In this document: one piece after another, positions 14,101-26,068 of the stretch
Layout of the letters: every line of letters begins with the position of its first letter
Position numbering within the stretch: position 1 is the stretch's first letter
Assembly: GCA_963971305.1 (NCBI GenBank)
Contig: OZ020306.1
Coordinates: 33,315,512-33,379,511 of the forward strand
Origin: Arcuatula senhousia
Taxonomy: Eukaryota > Mollusca > Bivalvia > Mytilida > Mytilidae
DNA: 64,000 nucleotides
Direction of reading: 5' to 3'
Notes under the pieces: model-generated
The model's database searches: none
What the model was told of the DNA's origin: nothing
Seen by the model: the letters and a program-made list of their open reading frames with translations, nothing else
Made by a program: the position numbers and the translations under genes

Positions 14101-17100
14101 TTATCAATATTAAGCAAATTTAAATTTTACCCCCTCCCCCTTTTTACCCAAAAAATTCAAATTTGGCATTATTGGTTTTAAATGGTAAAAAATGCTCAAA
14201 CATACCTATTTTGGTCAAAATAAGTCTAAATCAACCATAAAAAGTACTACTTTCCCTATTTATTAAGGTCTTTCCCTTTCCAAAGGGAAGACCTTACTGT
14301 ATTTCTTATTGACACTTTCAAAATTTTTTTTCCGCGCCCAATATAAAAAAAGTGTCGCGACATATAATTTTGATACTTAGTACCTTTAGTCGGTCATACT
14401 TGGAGATGCCCTGACTGACCCTGTGAAACCGATCTATTTTTAGTAACAGAGTTATCTGCCCCAGACCGAAAAACCTTGTTATCAGATAAACTCAAGAACT
14501 GTAACCGATATAAAAATTCTGAAGAGTGGAAATTGTTACCTCACTCCTGGTCATGTTTTGTCACCCAAAAAAAAGTTTTTCGATATGTGTCACGGTTACG
14601 CAATTTTGAGTCGCGAATTGACAAAAACGTAAAAATTTCTATTTTTAGAACCGTTTGTCGTAGAACCTCAAAACTTTCACCATTCATTTTAGGTGACCTA
14701 TGGTACATCCAAAAATATGAAGGTCAAGGTCATATCAACAAAAACAAAAAAGGTCATTTTCTAGGACAATGGGTTTTATCTTCAAGTCAATTTTTCAGCC
14801 CTTATTTGAAACATTTTTGTGCGGTTTTTTTTTTATATGATGTCCGCCAGGAGTTCTTCTAGGAGATTATACAAAAAAATTCCATAAATTTTTTTTAATT
14901 ATCAACGCGTCCTGATTTTTGTGAAAATTGTACCGATTCCTGTACGCCATATACGTATGACCTTGAATGACCTTTTATGATTAAATCATCTCAATATGAC
15001 CACCAAGACCATTTTAAGACATTTAAATATCATAATTATCAATATTAAGCAAATTTAAATTTTACCCCCTCCCCCTTTTTACCCAAAAAATTCAAATTTG
15101 GCATTATTGGTTTTAAATGGTAAAAAATGCTCAAACATACCTATTTTGGTCAAAATAAGTCTAAATCAACCATAAAAAGTACTACTTTCCCTATTTATTA
15201 AGGTCTTTCCCTTTCCAAAGGGAAGACCTTACTGTATTTCTTATTGACACTTTCAAAATTTTTTTTCCGCGCCCAATATAAAAAAAGTGTCGCGACATAT
15301 AATTTTGATACTTAGTACCTTTAGTCGGTCATACTTGGAGATGCCCTGACTGACCCTGTGAAACCGATCTATTTTTAGTAACAGAGTTATCTGCCCCAGA
15401 CCGAAAAACCTTGTTATCAGATAAACTCAAGAACTGTAACCGATATAAAAATTCTGAAGAGTGGAAATTGTTACCTCACTCCTGGTCATGTTTTGTCACC
15501 CAAAAAAAAGTTTTTCGATATGTGTCACGGTTACGCAATTTTGAGTCGCGAATTGACAAAAACGTAAAAATTTCTATTTTTAGAACCGTTTGTCGTAGAA
15601 CCTCAAAACTTTCACCATTCATTTTAGGTGACCTATGGTACATCCAAAAATATGAAGGTCAAGGTCATATCAACAAAAACAAAAAAGGTCATTTTCTAGG
15701 ACAATGGGTTTTATCTTCAAGTCAATTTTTCAGCCCTTATTTGAAACATTTTTGTGCGGTTTTTTTTTTATATGATGTCCGCCAGGAGTTCTTCTAGGAG
15801 ATTATACAAAAAAATTCCATAAATTTTTTTTAATTATCAACGCGTCCTGATTTTTGTGAAAATTGTACCGATTCCTGTACGCCATATACGTATGACCTTG
15901 AATGACCTTTTATGATTAAATCATCTCAATATGACCACCAAGACCATTTTAAGACATTTAAATATCATAATTATCAATATTAAGCAAATTTAAATTTTAC
16001 CCCCTCCCCCTTTTTACCCAAAAAATTCAAATTTGGCATTATTGGTTTTAAATGGTAAAAAATGCTCAAACATACCTATTTTGGTCAAAATAAGTCTAAA
16101 TCAACCATAAAAAGTACTACTTTCCCTATTTATTAAGGTCTTTCCCTTTCCAAAGGGAAGACCTTACTGTATTTCTTATTGACACTTTCAAAATTTTTTT
16201 TCCGCGCCCAATATAAAAAAAGTGTCGCGACATATAATTTTGATACTTAGTACCTTTAGTCGGTCATACTTGGAGATGCCCTGACTGACCCTGTGAAACC
16301 GATCTATTTTTAGTAACAGAGTTATCTGCCCCAGACCGAAAAACCTTGTTATCAGATAAACTCAAGAACTGTAACCGATATAAAAATTCTGAAGAGTGGA
16401 AATTGTTACCTCACTCCTGGTCATGTTTTGTCACCCAAAAAAAAGTTTTTCGATATGTGTCACGGTTACGCAATTTTGAGTCGCGAATTGACAAAAACGT
16501 AAAAATTTCTATTTTTAGAACCGTTTGTCGTAGAACCTCAAAACTTTCACCATTCATTTTAGGTGACCTATGGTACATCCAAAAATATGAAGGTCAAGGT
16601 CATATCAACAAAAACAAAAAAGGTCATTTTCTAGGACAATGGGTTTTATCTTCAAGTCAATTTTTCAGCCCTTATTTGAAACATTTTTGTGCGGTTTTTT
16701 TTTTATATGATGTCCGCCAGGAGTTCTTCTAGGAGATTATACAAAAAAATTCCATAAATTTTTTTTAATTATCAACGCGTCCTGATTTTTGTGAAAATTG
16801 TACCGATTCCTGTACGCCATATACGTATGACCTTGAATGACCTTTTATGATTAAATCATCTCAATATGACCACCAAGACCATTTTAAGACATTTAAATAT
16901 CATAATTATCAATATTAAGCAAATTTAAATTTTACCCCCTCCCCCTTTTTACCCAAAAAATTCAAATTTGGCATTATTGGTTTTAAATGGTAAAAAATGC
17001 TCAAACATACCTATTTTGGTCAAAATAAGTCTAAATCAACCATAAAAAGTACTACTTTCCCTATTTATTAAGGTCTTTCCCTTTCCAAAGGGAAGACCTT

Positions 17101-17565
17101 ACTGTATTTCTTATTGACACTTTCAAAATTTTTTTTCCGCGCCCAATATAAAAAAAGTGTCGCGACATATAATTTTGATACTTAGTACCTTTAGTCGGTC
17201 ATACTTGGAGATGCCCTGACTGACCCTGTGAAACCGATCTATTTTTAGTAACAGAGTTATCTGCCCCAGACCGAAAAACCTTGTTATCAGATAAACTCAA
17301 GAACTGTAACCGATATAAAAATTCTGAAGAGTGGAAATTGTTACCTCACTCCTGGTCATGTTTTGTCACCCAAAAAAAAGTTTTTCGATATGTGTCACGG
17401 TTACGCAATTTTGAGTCGCGAATTGACAAAAACGTAAAAATTTCTATTTTTAGAACCGTTTGTCGTAGAACCTCAAAACTTTCACCATTCATTTTAGGTG
17501 ACCTATGGTACATCCAAAAATATAAAGGTCAAGGTCATATCAACAAAAACAAAAAAGGTCATTTT
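5189..17565. repeat. 935-bp satellite array, subfamily B
   Basis: About 13 head-to-tail copies of a 935-bp unit (landmarks at 6060, 6995, 7930 and so on to 17281), differing from subfamily A by fixed substitutions and a 1-bp length change. Within B, two variable positions (GA or TA after the T-run near the unit middle; AAGATT or ATGATT about 150 bp later) mark unit types. The last unit breaks off at about 17565 and carries an A-like base (ATATAAAGG rather than ATATGAAGG). The 106-128-codon ORFs exist only because the repeat lacks stops in one frame; I see no protein family. Confidence 0.95.
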
Positions 17566-18174
17566 TTAATTTTTTGCAGGATATTTTCAGTCTCTTTTTA
17601 GCAAGACGTGTGGAAGACAATTAACGACTTTTTACGCTAAATCAAGTTTTACCTATTTTATTCCAAAAATTTGATAGTAAACTATCATTTAATCACAGAA
17701 GCAATTAATAGGACCAAATAAAGATTCTTAGATACATTTTTAAACAGAATATTATATTTTTAAAAGGGACTATATTATTGGACAACGACAACAGAGGTCC
17801 GATAAACTGCGACCGAAACTGTCCAAAAATATCGATTGTTTGAAAGGTTAAGATATATATATATAACTGCTTCATGCTTATTTTTGTCTGGTCTAAAATA
17901 ATATCAAGATTTTACATAATTTAACCGTTTTAGAGTTACAGCACTTGAAACATCTCTGTTAAACGTTGTTTTAACAGATTTCATCATGTTGTTCAATATC
18001 ACCATCCCTAATTAGATGTTTTGTAACAGTTATTGATTCATATTTGCATCTTTTTTTTTAGTTAGTTTCTTAGCCACACCCCTTTATGTCGACAAGAGGG
18101 CGAGGGGGGAGAGGGGGCTAAAGTTGAATCGCCCCTAACTTATTTCGGACCATCGTCCCAAAAATGAAAATAAT
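17566..18174. other. Non-coding junction DNA after the satellite
   Basis: The satellite stops abruptly inside a unit. The next ~600 bp are AT-rich and contain no ORF, repeat or RNA that I recognise. Confidence 0.5.
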
Positions 18175-18605
18175 AATGAATAATGAAAATTATAAAAAAA
18201 ATATAAAAAATTTTAAAAATTACAATTAGTTATAAAATAATTTTTTAAAAATATAAAAAGTTAAAAAAAATTATAATAAATTATAAAAAAAAAAATAGAT
18301 TATAAAAAAATTATAAAAAAAAAATATATTTTTTTAGATTATATAAAAATATTTAAAAATTATATATTTTTTTTAAATTATAAAAAAAATTATAAAAAAT
18401 TATAGAATTTTTTTTTAATTTTAAAAAATTTAAAAAATTATAATAGATTATAAAAAAATCAAAAATAATTATATATTTTTTTAAATAATAATATATCATA
18501 AAAATAAATAAAAATAATTATAATTTTTTTTTAAATTACAAAAAAATCAAATAATTATAAAAAAATTTAAAATAACTATAAAAATTTTAATTTTTTTTTT
18601 TAATT
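18175..18605. repeat. AT-rich low-complexity block
   Basis: More than 400 bp made almost wholly of A and T as degenerate TTATAAAAAA-type words. It ends where an element head (CCGCAGTCACTATAAC) begins and is probably expanded simple sequence from an element's A/T-rich target or tail. Confidence 0.85.
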
Positions 18606-18609
18606 ATAA

Positions 18610-19765
18610 AATTATTATTCTCCTTTTTTCCGCAGTCACTATAACAAAAGTGTCGAGACATATCATTTCGGTACTTAGTACCATTAACCGACCATGCCTG
18701 GGCTTGACCTGACTAACAAATTTTCGAACAACTTCCTGGTTATGTTTTTTACCTTAAAGTGTCGCGATGCGCCAACAAAATTTATTTCAAAACGGTTAGT
18801 CCTTAAGACTTTGGACCTTCACCAATTGTCTTAGGTGACATAAGTTGCATCCGAAAATATATATGTCATAGGTCAAATCTCAAGTTTGAATTATTGCGTC
18901 ATGACTTAATATAGGAATGTATTGCACAATATATAGTAATCCATATTTAACAATGTAATGTTAAGGAAAAGTCCATAGCAACCATATATTCTCACAATTA
19001 GTTAGGAAGGGGCTGTAAGTTAGGTCTAAGGTCATAGGTCAAGGTCAGTTCTTAGCAACAAGGTAACCTTAAGGAAAAGTCCATAGCAACCATATATTTT
19101 CAGAATCATTGTGGGAGGGGCTATAATTTAGGTCCAAGGTCACAGGCCAGGGGTCAAGGTCAAGCCTTAGCAACAAGGAAACCTTAAAGAAAAGTCCATA
19201 GCAACCATATATTTTCAGAATCAGTGTAGATGGGGCTATAATTTAGGTCCAAGATCAAAAGTCAGGTGCCAAGGCAAGTCCTTAGCAACAAGGTAACCGT
19301 AAGGAAATGTCCATAGCAACCACATATTTTCAGAAACAGTGGAAGGGGCTTTAAGTTGGGTCCAAGGTCAAAGGTCAGGGGTCAAGGTTAGTCCTTAGCA
19401 ACAAGGTTATCTTTATAAAAAGTCCATAACAACCATACATTTTATGAATTTAGACTACTTACTGAGTCTATATTTTAGCGACCGGAAGTGACCTTTTGTC
19501 CATAGCAACCGACCTATAAGTCCATAGCAACGATATGTTTTATGACTCCTGACTACCTGCTGAGTTCAATATTTTATGACCGGAAGTGACGTTTTGATCA
19601 TAGCAACCGACCTAAAAGTCCATAGCAACCATATATTTTTTTAATATGGACTTCCTACCAGGTTGATATATCAAAAAATGGTATCATTCAGTTAGGAATC
19701 TATTTCTATTGGAGGACACAATTAGGGAAAGACCTCGCAATCGTTCTTTGAACGATTGTAATTTA
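18610..19765 (+). mobile_element. Satellite-related element, copy C1
   Basis: Starts with a CCGCAGTCACTATAAC head followed by GTGTCGAGACATAT, a diverged form of the satellite head, and ends with GGGAAAGACCTC plus a stem-loop around CAATCGTTC/GAACGATTG (about 19730-19762). The middle differs from the other two copies and is taken up by ~120-bp tandem repeats. No transposase is visible, so it is non-autonomous. The class is uncertain; a 3' hairpin without clear terminal inverted repeats would fit a Helitron/Helentron-type element. Confidence 0.6.
18965..19440 (+). repeat. ~120-bp internal tandem repeats
   Basis: About four imperfect copies built on AGTCCATAGCAACCATATAT, a GGGGCT(A/T)TAA segment, runs of AGGTCAAGGTCA words and CCTTAGCAACAAGGTAACC. 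Single or partial copies of the same motifs recur near 19500-19640, 20940-21080 and 22450-22640 in the neighbouring elements. Confidence 0.8.
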
Positions 19766-21300
19766 ATTATTATTATTCTTCTTCTTTTCCGCGGTCACTA
19801 TAACAAAAGTGTCGCGACATAACTTTACGACACTTGGTACCATTATTCGGTCATACCCTGACTCGCCTTGACTGACCCTGCGAAACCGATCTATTTTTAG
19901 TAACGGAGTTATCTGCCCCAGACCGGAAAACCTTGTTAGCAGATCTCCTCCTAAACCATAACCGATATAAAAAATCTGAAGTGTGGATATGGTTACCTGA
20001 CTCTTGGCAATGATTCGTCATGCAAAATTTTTTTTTTCGATCAACTTCCTGGTTACGCGTTTTTGAGTCGAAACCTGTCGCGACGCGTCAAAATTTTTTT
20101 CTTTAAAACGGTTAGTCCTAGAGACTTGGGACCTTCACCAATCATCCTAGGTGACCTATGTTACATTTAAAAATGTCAAGGTCAAAGGTCAAATCTCAAG
20201 GCCAGAGGTCATGGCGCACCTTGTTTGCAGTATAGATCAAAAACCATACAAAATTGAAGCAGACATGTAATGGGTAAAATACTCGTCTCATTTAGACCTT
20301 TATTTGATATAAAGGGTCGAACACTGTACGACAAACCGTTTTCGAGTTATGGCCCTTAACGCGTTTCGGCTTATCCGTTTTTGGCTTATAACTTTTAAAC
20401 CGTCAGAGATAATATAGTAAACATATGGGTTTTTTGTGACCGTCATTATATGTCCTTCGATTTAAGACCAAAGTCGAATGGTTACGGGCAGCCATTTTCA
20501 AAATGGCTGACACCGTAAACAGTTTTTATGAAATAGCACTTAAACCGTACAAAATTGAAGCGGACAATAAACGGAAAAAATGTTTGCCATGTCGAAATCT
20601 ACAAAAAGTGTTTCAGGTGCGAAAGCGTAAAACTTGTCGTTTTTGAGTTATCGCCCTTGATTCTTATTTTTAAAATGATTTTTTGGTTATAACTTTTTAA
20701 CCATAAAAGATGATGAATGAAACATAGGGTTCATTTGAAACAGGATTAAATTACCTACAATTTGAACCCAAACAGTACATGATTCGGTTGAACGGTTTCA
20801 AAATGGCGGCCAAAACAAGTTTCGCGAAACACGTTTTTTGCCAATAACTTGAAAACCATAACAGATAGTATAGTAAACATGTATACTTAAATGAATCAGT
20901 ATATAAAGAGCTACAATTTGAGTCCAATGTCAAAGGTCATGGGTCAAGGTCATTCCCTAGCAACAAGGTAACATTAATGAAAAGTCCATAGCAACCATAT
21001 ATATTCTTAACCAAGACTACTTTCCGAGTTTAGAGTTAAAATTTGTCAACCGGAAGTAACCCTTAGTCCATAGCAACCAAGAAAATGTCCTTAACAACAA
21101 TCCTTTTTCTGACACTAGGCCCCTTGATCTTTATTCTGGAACCTATTTGATAACTATTGGTAACCTCATATCGAAAACGAAATGACTCATTTGTCTATAG
21201 TACTTGTATTGGACACCATAATACTAACATGCTAAAGCGACAGAGAGACAAGAGACAGGGAAAGACCTCTCATTTGTTCTTTGAACAAATGGCATTTTAA
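19766..21300 (+). mobile_element. Satellite-related element, copy C2
   Basis: About 1.5 kb, starting with TTTTCCGCGGTCACTATAAC and GTGTCGCGACATAAC. The first ~200 bp, including GAAACCGATCTATTTTTAGT and GTTATCTGCCCCAGACCG, match the satellite unit closely. The middle has conserved blocks containing AAAATGGC motifs that are not in the satellite. It ends with GGGAAAGACCTC followed by a CATTTGTTC/GAACAAATG hairpin. It abuts copy C3 head to tail. No protein family is recognisable; minus-strand ORFs at 20751-20933 are chance frames. Confidence 0.65.
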
Positions 21301-22812
21301 TTATTATTCTTCTTCTTTTCCGCGGTCACTATAACAAAAGTGTCGCGACATAACTTTACGACACTTGGTACCATTATTCGGTCATACCCTGACTCGCCTT
21401 GACTGACCCTGCGAAACCGATCTATTTTTAGTAACGGAGTTATCTGCCCCAGACCGGAAAACCTTGTTTGCAAAATTACCCAAAAACTATAACCATTATC
21501 AAAAAACTAAAGAGTGGAAAATGTCATTTGACTCCTAGGGATGATTTGTAGACCAAAAAAAAAATCTCCGAACAACTTCCTGGTTACGCGTTTTTGACAC
21601 GAAAAGTGTCGCGACACGTCAATTTTTTTTTCTTCAAAACGGTTAGTCCTAGAGACTTGGGACCTTCACCAATCATCCTAAATGACATATGTTACATCTA
21701 AAAATGTCAAGGTCAAAGGTCAAATCTCAAGGTCAGAGGTCATGGTACACCTTGTTTGCAGTATAGCTTAAAAACCATACAAAATTGAAGCAGACATGTA
21801 ATGGGGAAAATACTCGTCTCATTTGGACCTTTATTTGATATAAAGGGTCGAGCACTGTACGACAAACCGTTTTCGACTTATGGCCCTTAACGCGTTTCGG
21901 TTTATCCGTTTTTGGCTTATAACTTTTAAACCGTCAGAGATAATATAGTAAACATATGGGTTTTTTGTGACCGTCATTATGGGCCCTTCAATTTAAGACC
22001 AAAGTCGAATGGTTACAGGCAGCCATTTTCAAAATGGTTGACACCGTAAACAGTTTTTATGAAATAACACTTAAACCGTACACAATTGAAGCGGACAATA
22101 CATGGAAAAAATGTTCGCCATGTCGAAATCTACAAAAAGTGTTTCAGGTGCGAAAGCGTAAAACTTGTCGTTTTTGAGTTATCGCGATGGATTCGTATTT
22201 TCAAAATGATTTTTTGTTCATAACTTTTTAACCATAAAAGATGGTGAATGAAACATAGGGTTCATTTGATAGAGAATTAAAAGACCTACAATTTGAGTCC
22301 AAACAGTGTATGATTCGGTTGACCGGTTTCAAAATGGCGGCCAAAACAAGTTTTGCGAAACACGTTTTTTGCCCATAACTTGAAAACCATAATAGATAGT
22401 ATAGTAAACATGTATATTTAAATGAATCAGAATGCAAAGAGCTACAATTTGAGTCCAAGGTCAAAGGTCATTGGTCAAGGTCATTCCCTAGCAACAAGGT
22501 AACCTTAATGAAAAGTCCATAGCAACCATACATAGTCTTAAACAAGACTACTTTTTGAGTTTAGGGTTAAGTTTTTTCAACCGGAAGTAGCCCCTAGTCC
22601 ATAGCAACCGTCATAAAAGTCCTTAGCAACCATACTTTTTCTGACTTCAGACTCACTGCTCTTTACTCTAGAACATTTTTTCGCAACTAATAGTTTAAAA
22701 CTATTGTCAATATCAGACTCAAATAGCCTAACCAAACATAACGGTTATCATAAAACTTACAAGAACATGGGAAAGACCTCACATTTGTTCTCTGAACAAA
22801 TGACTTTTTAAT
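21301..22812 (+). mobile_element. Satellite-related element, copy C3
   Basis: A second 1.5-kb copy, collinear with C2 over its whole length and visibly diverged from it, with the same head and the same terminal GGGAAAGACCTC plus CATTTGTTC/GAACAAATG stem-loop (about 22769-22810). C2 and C3 form a two-unit tandem. Beside the 935-bp array this suggests the element tends to amplify in tandem. Confidence 0.65.
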
Positions 22813-23229
22813 TGATTATCGTATTTATTACATAGATAAAATGCTGCTAATAAATAGTTTTTAATAAATTTATTTGAATGGCGTATGAATTTAGACCGCA
22901 GGAGTCATGACGACAACGCAATACAATTCATGACGTCATAATTGAGTTTGACCGGAAAGGACGCAAGAGTGAAAATATTTTTGTTATTTCACATTGTGAA
23001 TTTACCAGATTTTATTTCACTGGGAAAAATCGGTATTTCATATGCATCTATGTAATAACTTGGACTCATCTTCACCAAAAAACTACTTTGACAAGAGCAC
23101 ATAAACAACACCTGTAACAAATCTAACAAAACCATCAGCTTCATATGCAGAAATCTGATTGGAAGAAAAGGCATATATTTCACTTGACTCCTAGTTCAAT
23201 CAATCAGTACTGTTTTGACCTATATAAAC
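22813..23229. other. Unannotated stretch
   Basis: About 400 bp of ordinary AT-rich sequence without a supported gene, repeat or RNA. Confidence 0.4.
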
Positions 23230-23577
23230 AGTGCAATAAAAATCAAATTAAGTCTGGACACCAACAGTTACAAATAAAGATCCAGTGCAGGCAATATTAT
23301 ACTCACTGTAAAGTGACAACCCCTATAAGATCATGGAAGGGACTCGAAACTCCTCTTAATGTATGAAATTGACCGAGGGCTTGTACCCATACTTAAACTC
23401 AACAGGCTTACATGACACCTGAGAACATTAAAACAAGGAACAACAGAGCATTTCAAACAGCAGAATCGATACCAGGAAATTTAATTTCTTTCCCATAACA
23501 GGTCGTGCTAGGAATGCACTACCACCAGACATTGAACCGTCAGACTCACTTGTAAATAGTTTTAAACAATTGAATTT
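23230..23577 (+). pseudogene. Decayed LINE reverse-transcriptase C-terminal tail
   Basis: In shifting plus-strand frames the sequence reads like the end of a LINE polyprotein: LMYEIDRGLVPI (compare the MLYRI..GLV motif after the RT domain), then a basic stretch, then RNALPPDIEPSDSLVNSFK near 23500-23570, matching the usual end of LINE proteins (W/R-N-x-LP followed by a spaced SxxSFK). Several frameshifts and stops separate the pieces. Family known from pattern only; not functional. Confidence 0.55.
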
Positions 23578-24511
23578 TTTTTAATATTATCAATATTGCT
23601 GTCTCCAATATATTCTTTTGTTTAAACAAGAATAAATCATCCTCATGTATTAAAAGACCCCTTAGCCTATAATTTTCGATTTTTATTATAAGTAGGGCAT
23701 GCGCATTAGTCAACATTGCATAATCTTTGAAACAACAAGGCAACTGAAAGGCAGAAAAAAGCAGATTTAACAACCACATATGATTCAGCAAAATCTGTTG
23801 AACTGATTCAAAGCAGATGACATACACTAAGTCCCTCCGTTGTGGTGCGGCGATAGACCATTAATTAATATGAATCAAATAAATCTCATGGTGGTGGAAT
23901 AGCACATGAATATCCGTTTTCCATATCCTATGGACTTAATATGGCGTTTCCCAAGTTTATTATGCTTATGTTGTTTTATTGTTCGATAGATATCATAATA
24001 TCTATATAATTTGCTTGAAAGCAATCAGGAACCATCACAAAAATCATTGCATATATCAAATTAACCTTAGGCGACTTAAAAAATGATTAATTTCTATAAA
24101 TGTACTTTTAGGTGTGTGTCTCGGAAACCTTTGTCCTTGTTTCACTGTTTAACTAATTGACCCAGATTTTCCCTGTTTTATCAGTTACTTTTAAGAACTT
24201 ATTACCTGAAGCTTCCATATATTTTCATTTTCATATGGAACCATTTTCATGTGTAAAATGCATTTTTTAAGAGCCGAATTGATACCTTTTCCAAAAATTC
24301 AAAGCTTAACAAGCCATTTACCAACAAAATAACTCTATCAGTTTCTCCCGCGTGCTCATTTGTTAATAATACATAAAATTCAAAAAATGTTCTTTTTTAT
24401 TTTATTAACGAAATAAATACAGCATAGGGACGCAATCCAGCATTTTTTTCTTTTAAATTTTACTTTAGGAGAGTTAATTTGCGAGAAAATGTGTGACAAT
24501 TTTTTTCATAT
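23578..24511. other. Unannotated stretch
   Basis: AT-rich sequence of about 930 bp. ORFs here are short, lack domains and show no splice-bounded coding pattern. Nothing supported. Confidence 0.4.
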
Positions 24512-25883
24512 AACAAGAGGCTCCCAGGAGCCTGAATCGCTCACCTGGTCTTGATGTTGACCCTATACTTTTGTAGAGCTAAATGAGCTGAACATTTAAG
24601 CAAGCAACAGCTTTTCTCTACCTGCAATAGTTTTCATTCTATAGGCCAAAAACACCATTTTTCACCTATAAGGGGCCGTAACCCCTATAAGGAGTCATCT
24701 GACAACTTTGACCCTATGGAGACTTTTGTAGAGCTATATGAGCTGAACATTTAAGCAAGCAACAACTAATCTCTATCTGCAATAGTTTTCATTCTGTAGG
24801 CCAAAAACATTAAAAATCGCTTTTTTCAGGGGCCGTAACCCCTATAAGGGGTCATCTGACAACTTCGACCCTATGGAGAATTTTGTACAGCTAAATGAGC
24901 TGAACATTTAAGCAAGCAACAGCTAATCTCTATCTGCAATAGTTTTCATTCTGTAGGCCAAAAACATGAAAAATCAAATCGCTATTTTTCATGGACCGTA
25001 ACCCCTATAAGGGTTCATCTGACAACTTGGACCCTATGGAGAATTTTGTAGAGCTAAATGAGCTGAACATTTAAGCAAGCAACAGCTAATCTCTATGTGC
25101 AATAGTTTCCATTCTGTAGGACAAAAACATGAAAAAACGCTATTTTTCAAGGGCCGTAACCCCTATAAGGGGTCATCTGACAACTTCGACCCTATGGAGA
25201 CTTTCGTAGAGCTAAATGAGCTTAACATTTAAGCAAGCAACAGCTAATCTATATCTGCAATAGTTTTCATTCTGTAGGCCAAAAACATGAAAAGTGGCTA
25301 TTTTTCACCTTTAAGGGGCCGTAACCCCTATAAGGGGTCATCTGACAACTTCGACCCTATGGAGACTTTCGTAGAGCTAAATGAGCTAAACATTTAAGCA
25401 AGCAACAGCTAATCTCTATCTGCAATAGTTTTCATTCTGTAGGCCAAAAACATGAAAAAATGCTATTTTTCACCTTTAAGGGGCCGTAACCCCTATAAGG
25501 GGTCATCTGACAACTTTGACCAAATGGAGACTTTTGTAGAGCTTTTGATGCTGAATCAGTAGCGTGGCCTCAGATTTCCTCTATCTCTTATACTTTTTGA
25601 TTTATAAGCCAAAAACAGTAGTCTGACCCCCCTAGTCTATTTTTAGCAACGGCGGCCATGTTTTTTATCAAAGCATTTCAAAATGAGGATCGTTTGTTGC
25701 CAACATGTCATATATCATTCCTGCCAAGTTTCTGTTAAATTGGTTTAGTGGTTTCAGAGGAGAAGATTTTTGAAATTGTTAACGGACGACAGACGACGAC
25801 GGACGACGACGGACGACGACAGACGACGACGGACGCATAGTGATGGCATAAGCTCACATGGCCTTTGGCCAGGTGAGCTAAAA
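24512..25883 (+). mobile_element. Pearl-like element with tandem core, copy E1
   Basis: Begins AACAAGAGGCTCCCAGGAGCC, which can fold as a GGCTCC/GGAGCC hairpin, then GAATCGCTCACCTGG. It ends CCAGGTGAGCTAAAA, giving a short inverted CTCACCTGG/CCAGGTGAG pair. The core is about six tandem units of ~160 bp, each with GGGGCCGTAACCCCTATAAG and AAGCAAGCAACAGCTAATCT, followed by a GACGAC microsatellite. This architecture (left flank, ~160-bp repeats, microsatellite, right flank) is that of the bivalve pearl family, considered Helitron-related and non-autonomous. No coding capacity. Confidence 0.75.
25781..25836 (+). repeat. GAC-type microsatellite of E1
   Basis: GGACGACGAC/AGACGACGAC repeats lying between the tandem core and the right end of the pearl-like element; the same position is occupied by a shorter GAC run in E2. 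Confidence 0.9.
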
Positions 25884-26068
25884 ATGTAAATTCAAAATTT
25901 AGATTTTTATGTAAATATCTTCAAAAATGTGTTTAATTGCAGGTTCTCATTGTCAGGGCCGATCAATTAAGGAGGTACACGCCACGTGCATCAATTTTTC
26001 CTGTCAATGAATTTTCTTTAGAATTTTTTAATGGGTGGACCATGATATGCTCTTTGAAAATTCAATTT
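25884..26068. other. Spacer between two pearl-like elements
   Basis: Short AT-rich spacer. The two elements around it lie in the same orientation but have separate, complete ends, so they are two insertions or a duplication rather than one element. Confidence 0.5.

Noticed and set aside
78..17601. Recurring 82-128-codon ORFs in every satellite unit
   Set aside because: They start at TTG/GTG-type codons, follow the repeat period, have no domain, and are changed in length by single-base homopolymer differences without consequence.
20751..22464. Minus-strand ORFs in elements C2 and C3
   Set aside because: Found in two copies only because the DNA is duplicated; low-complexity Cys/Leu/Ser composition and no family.
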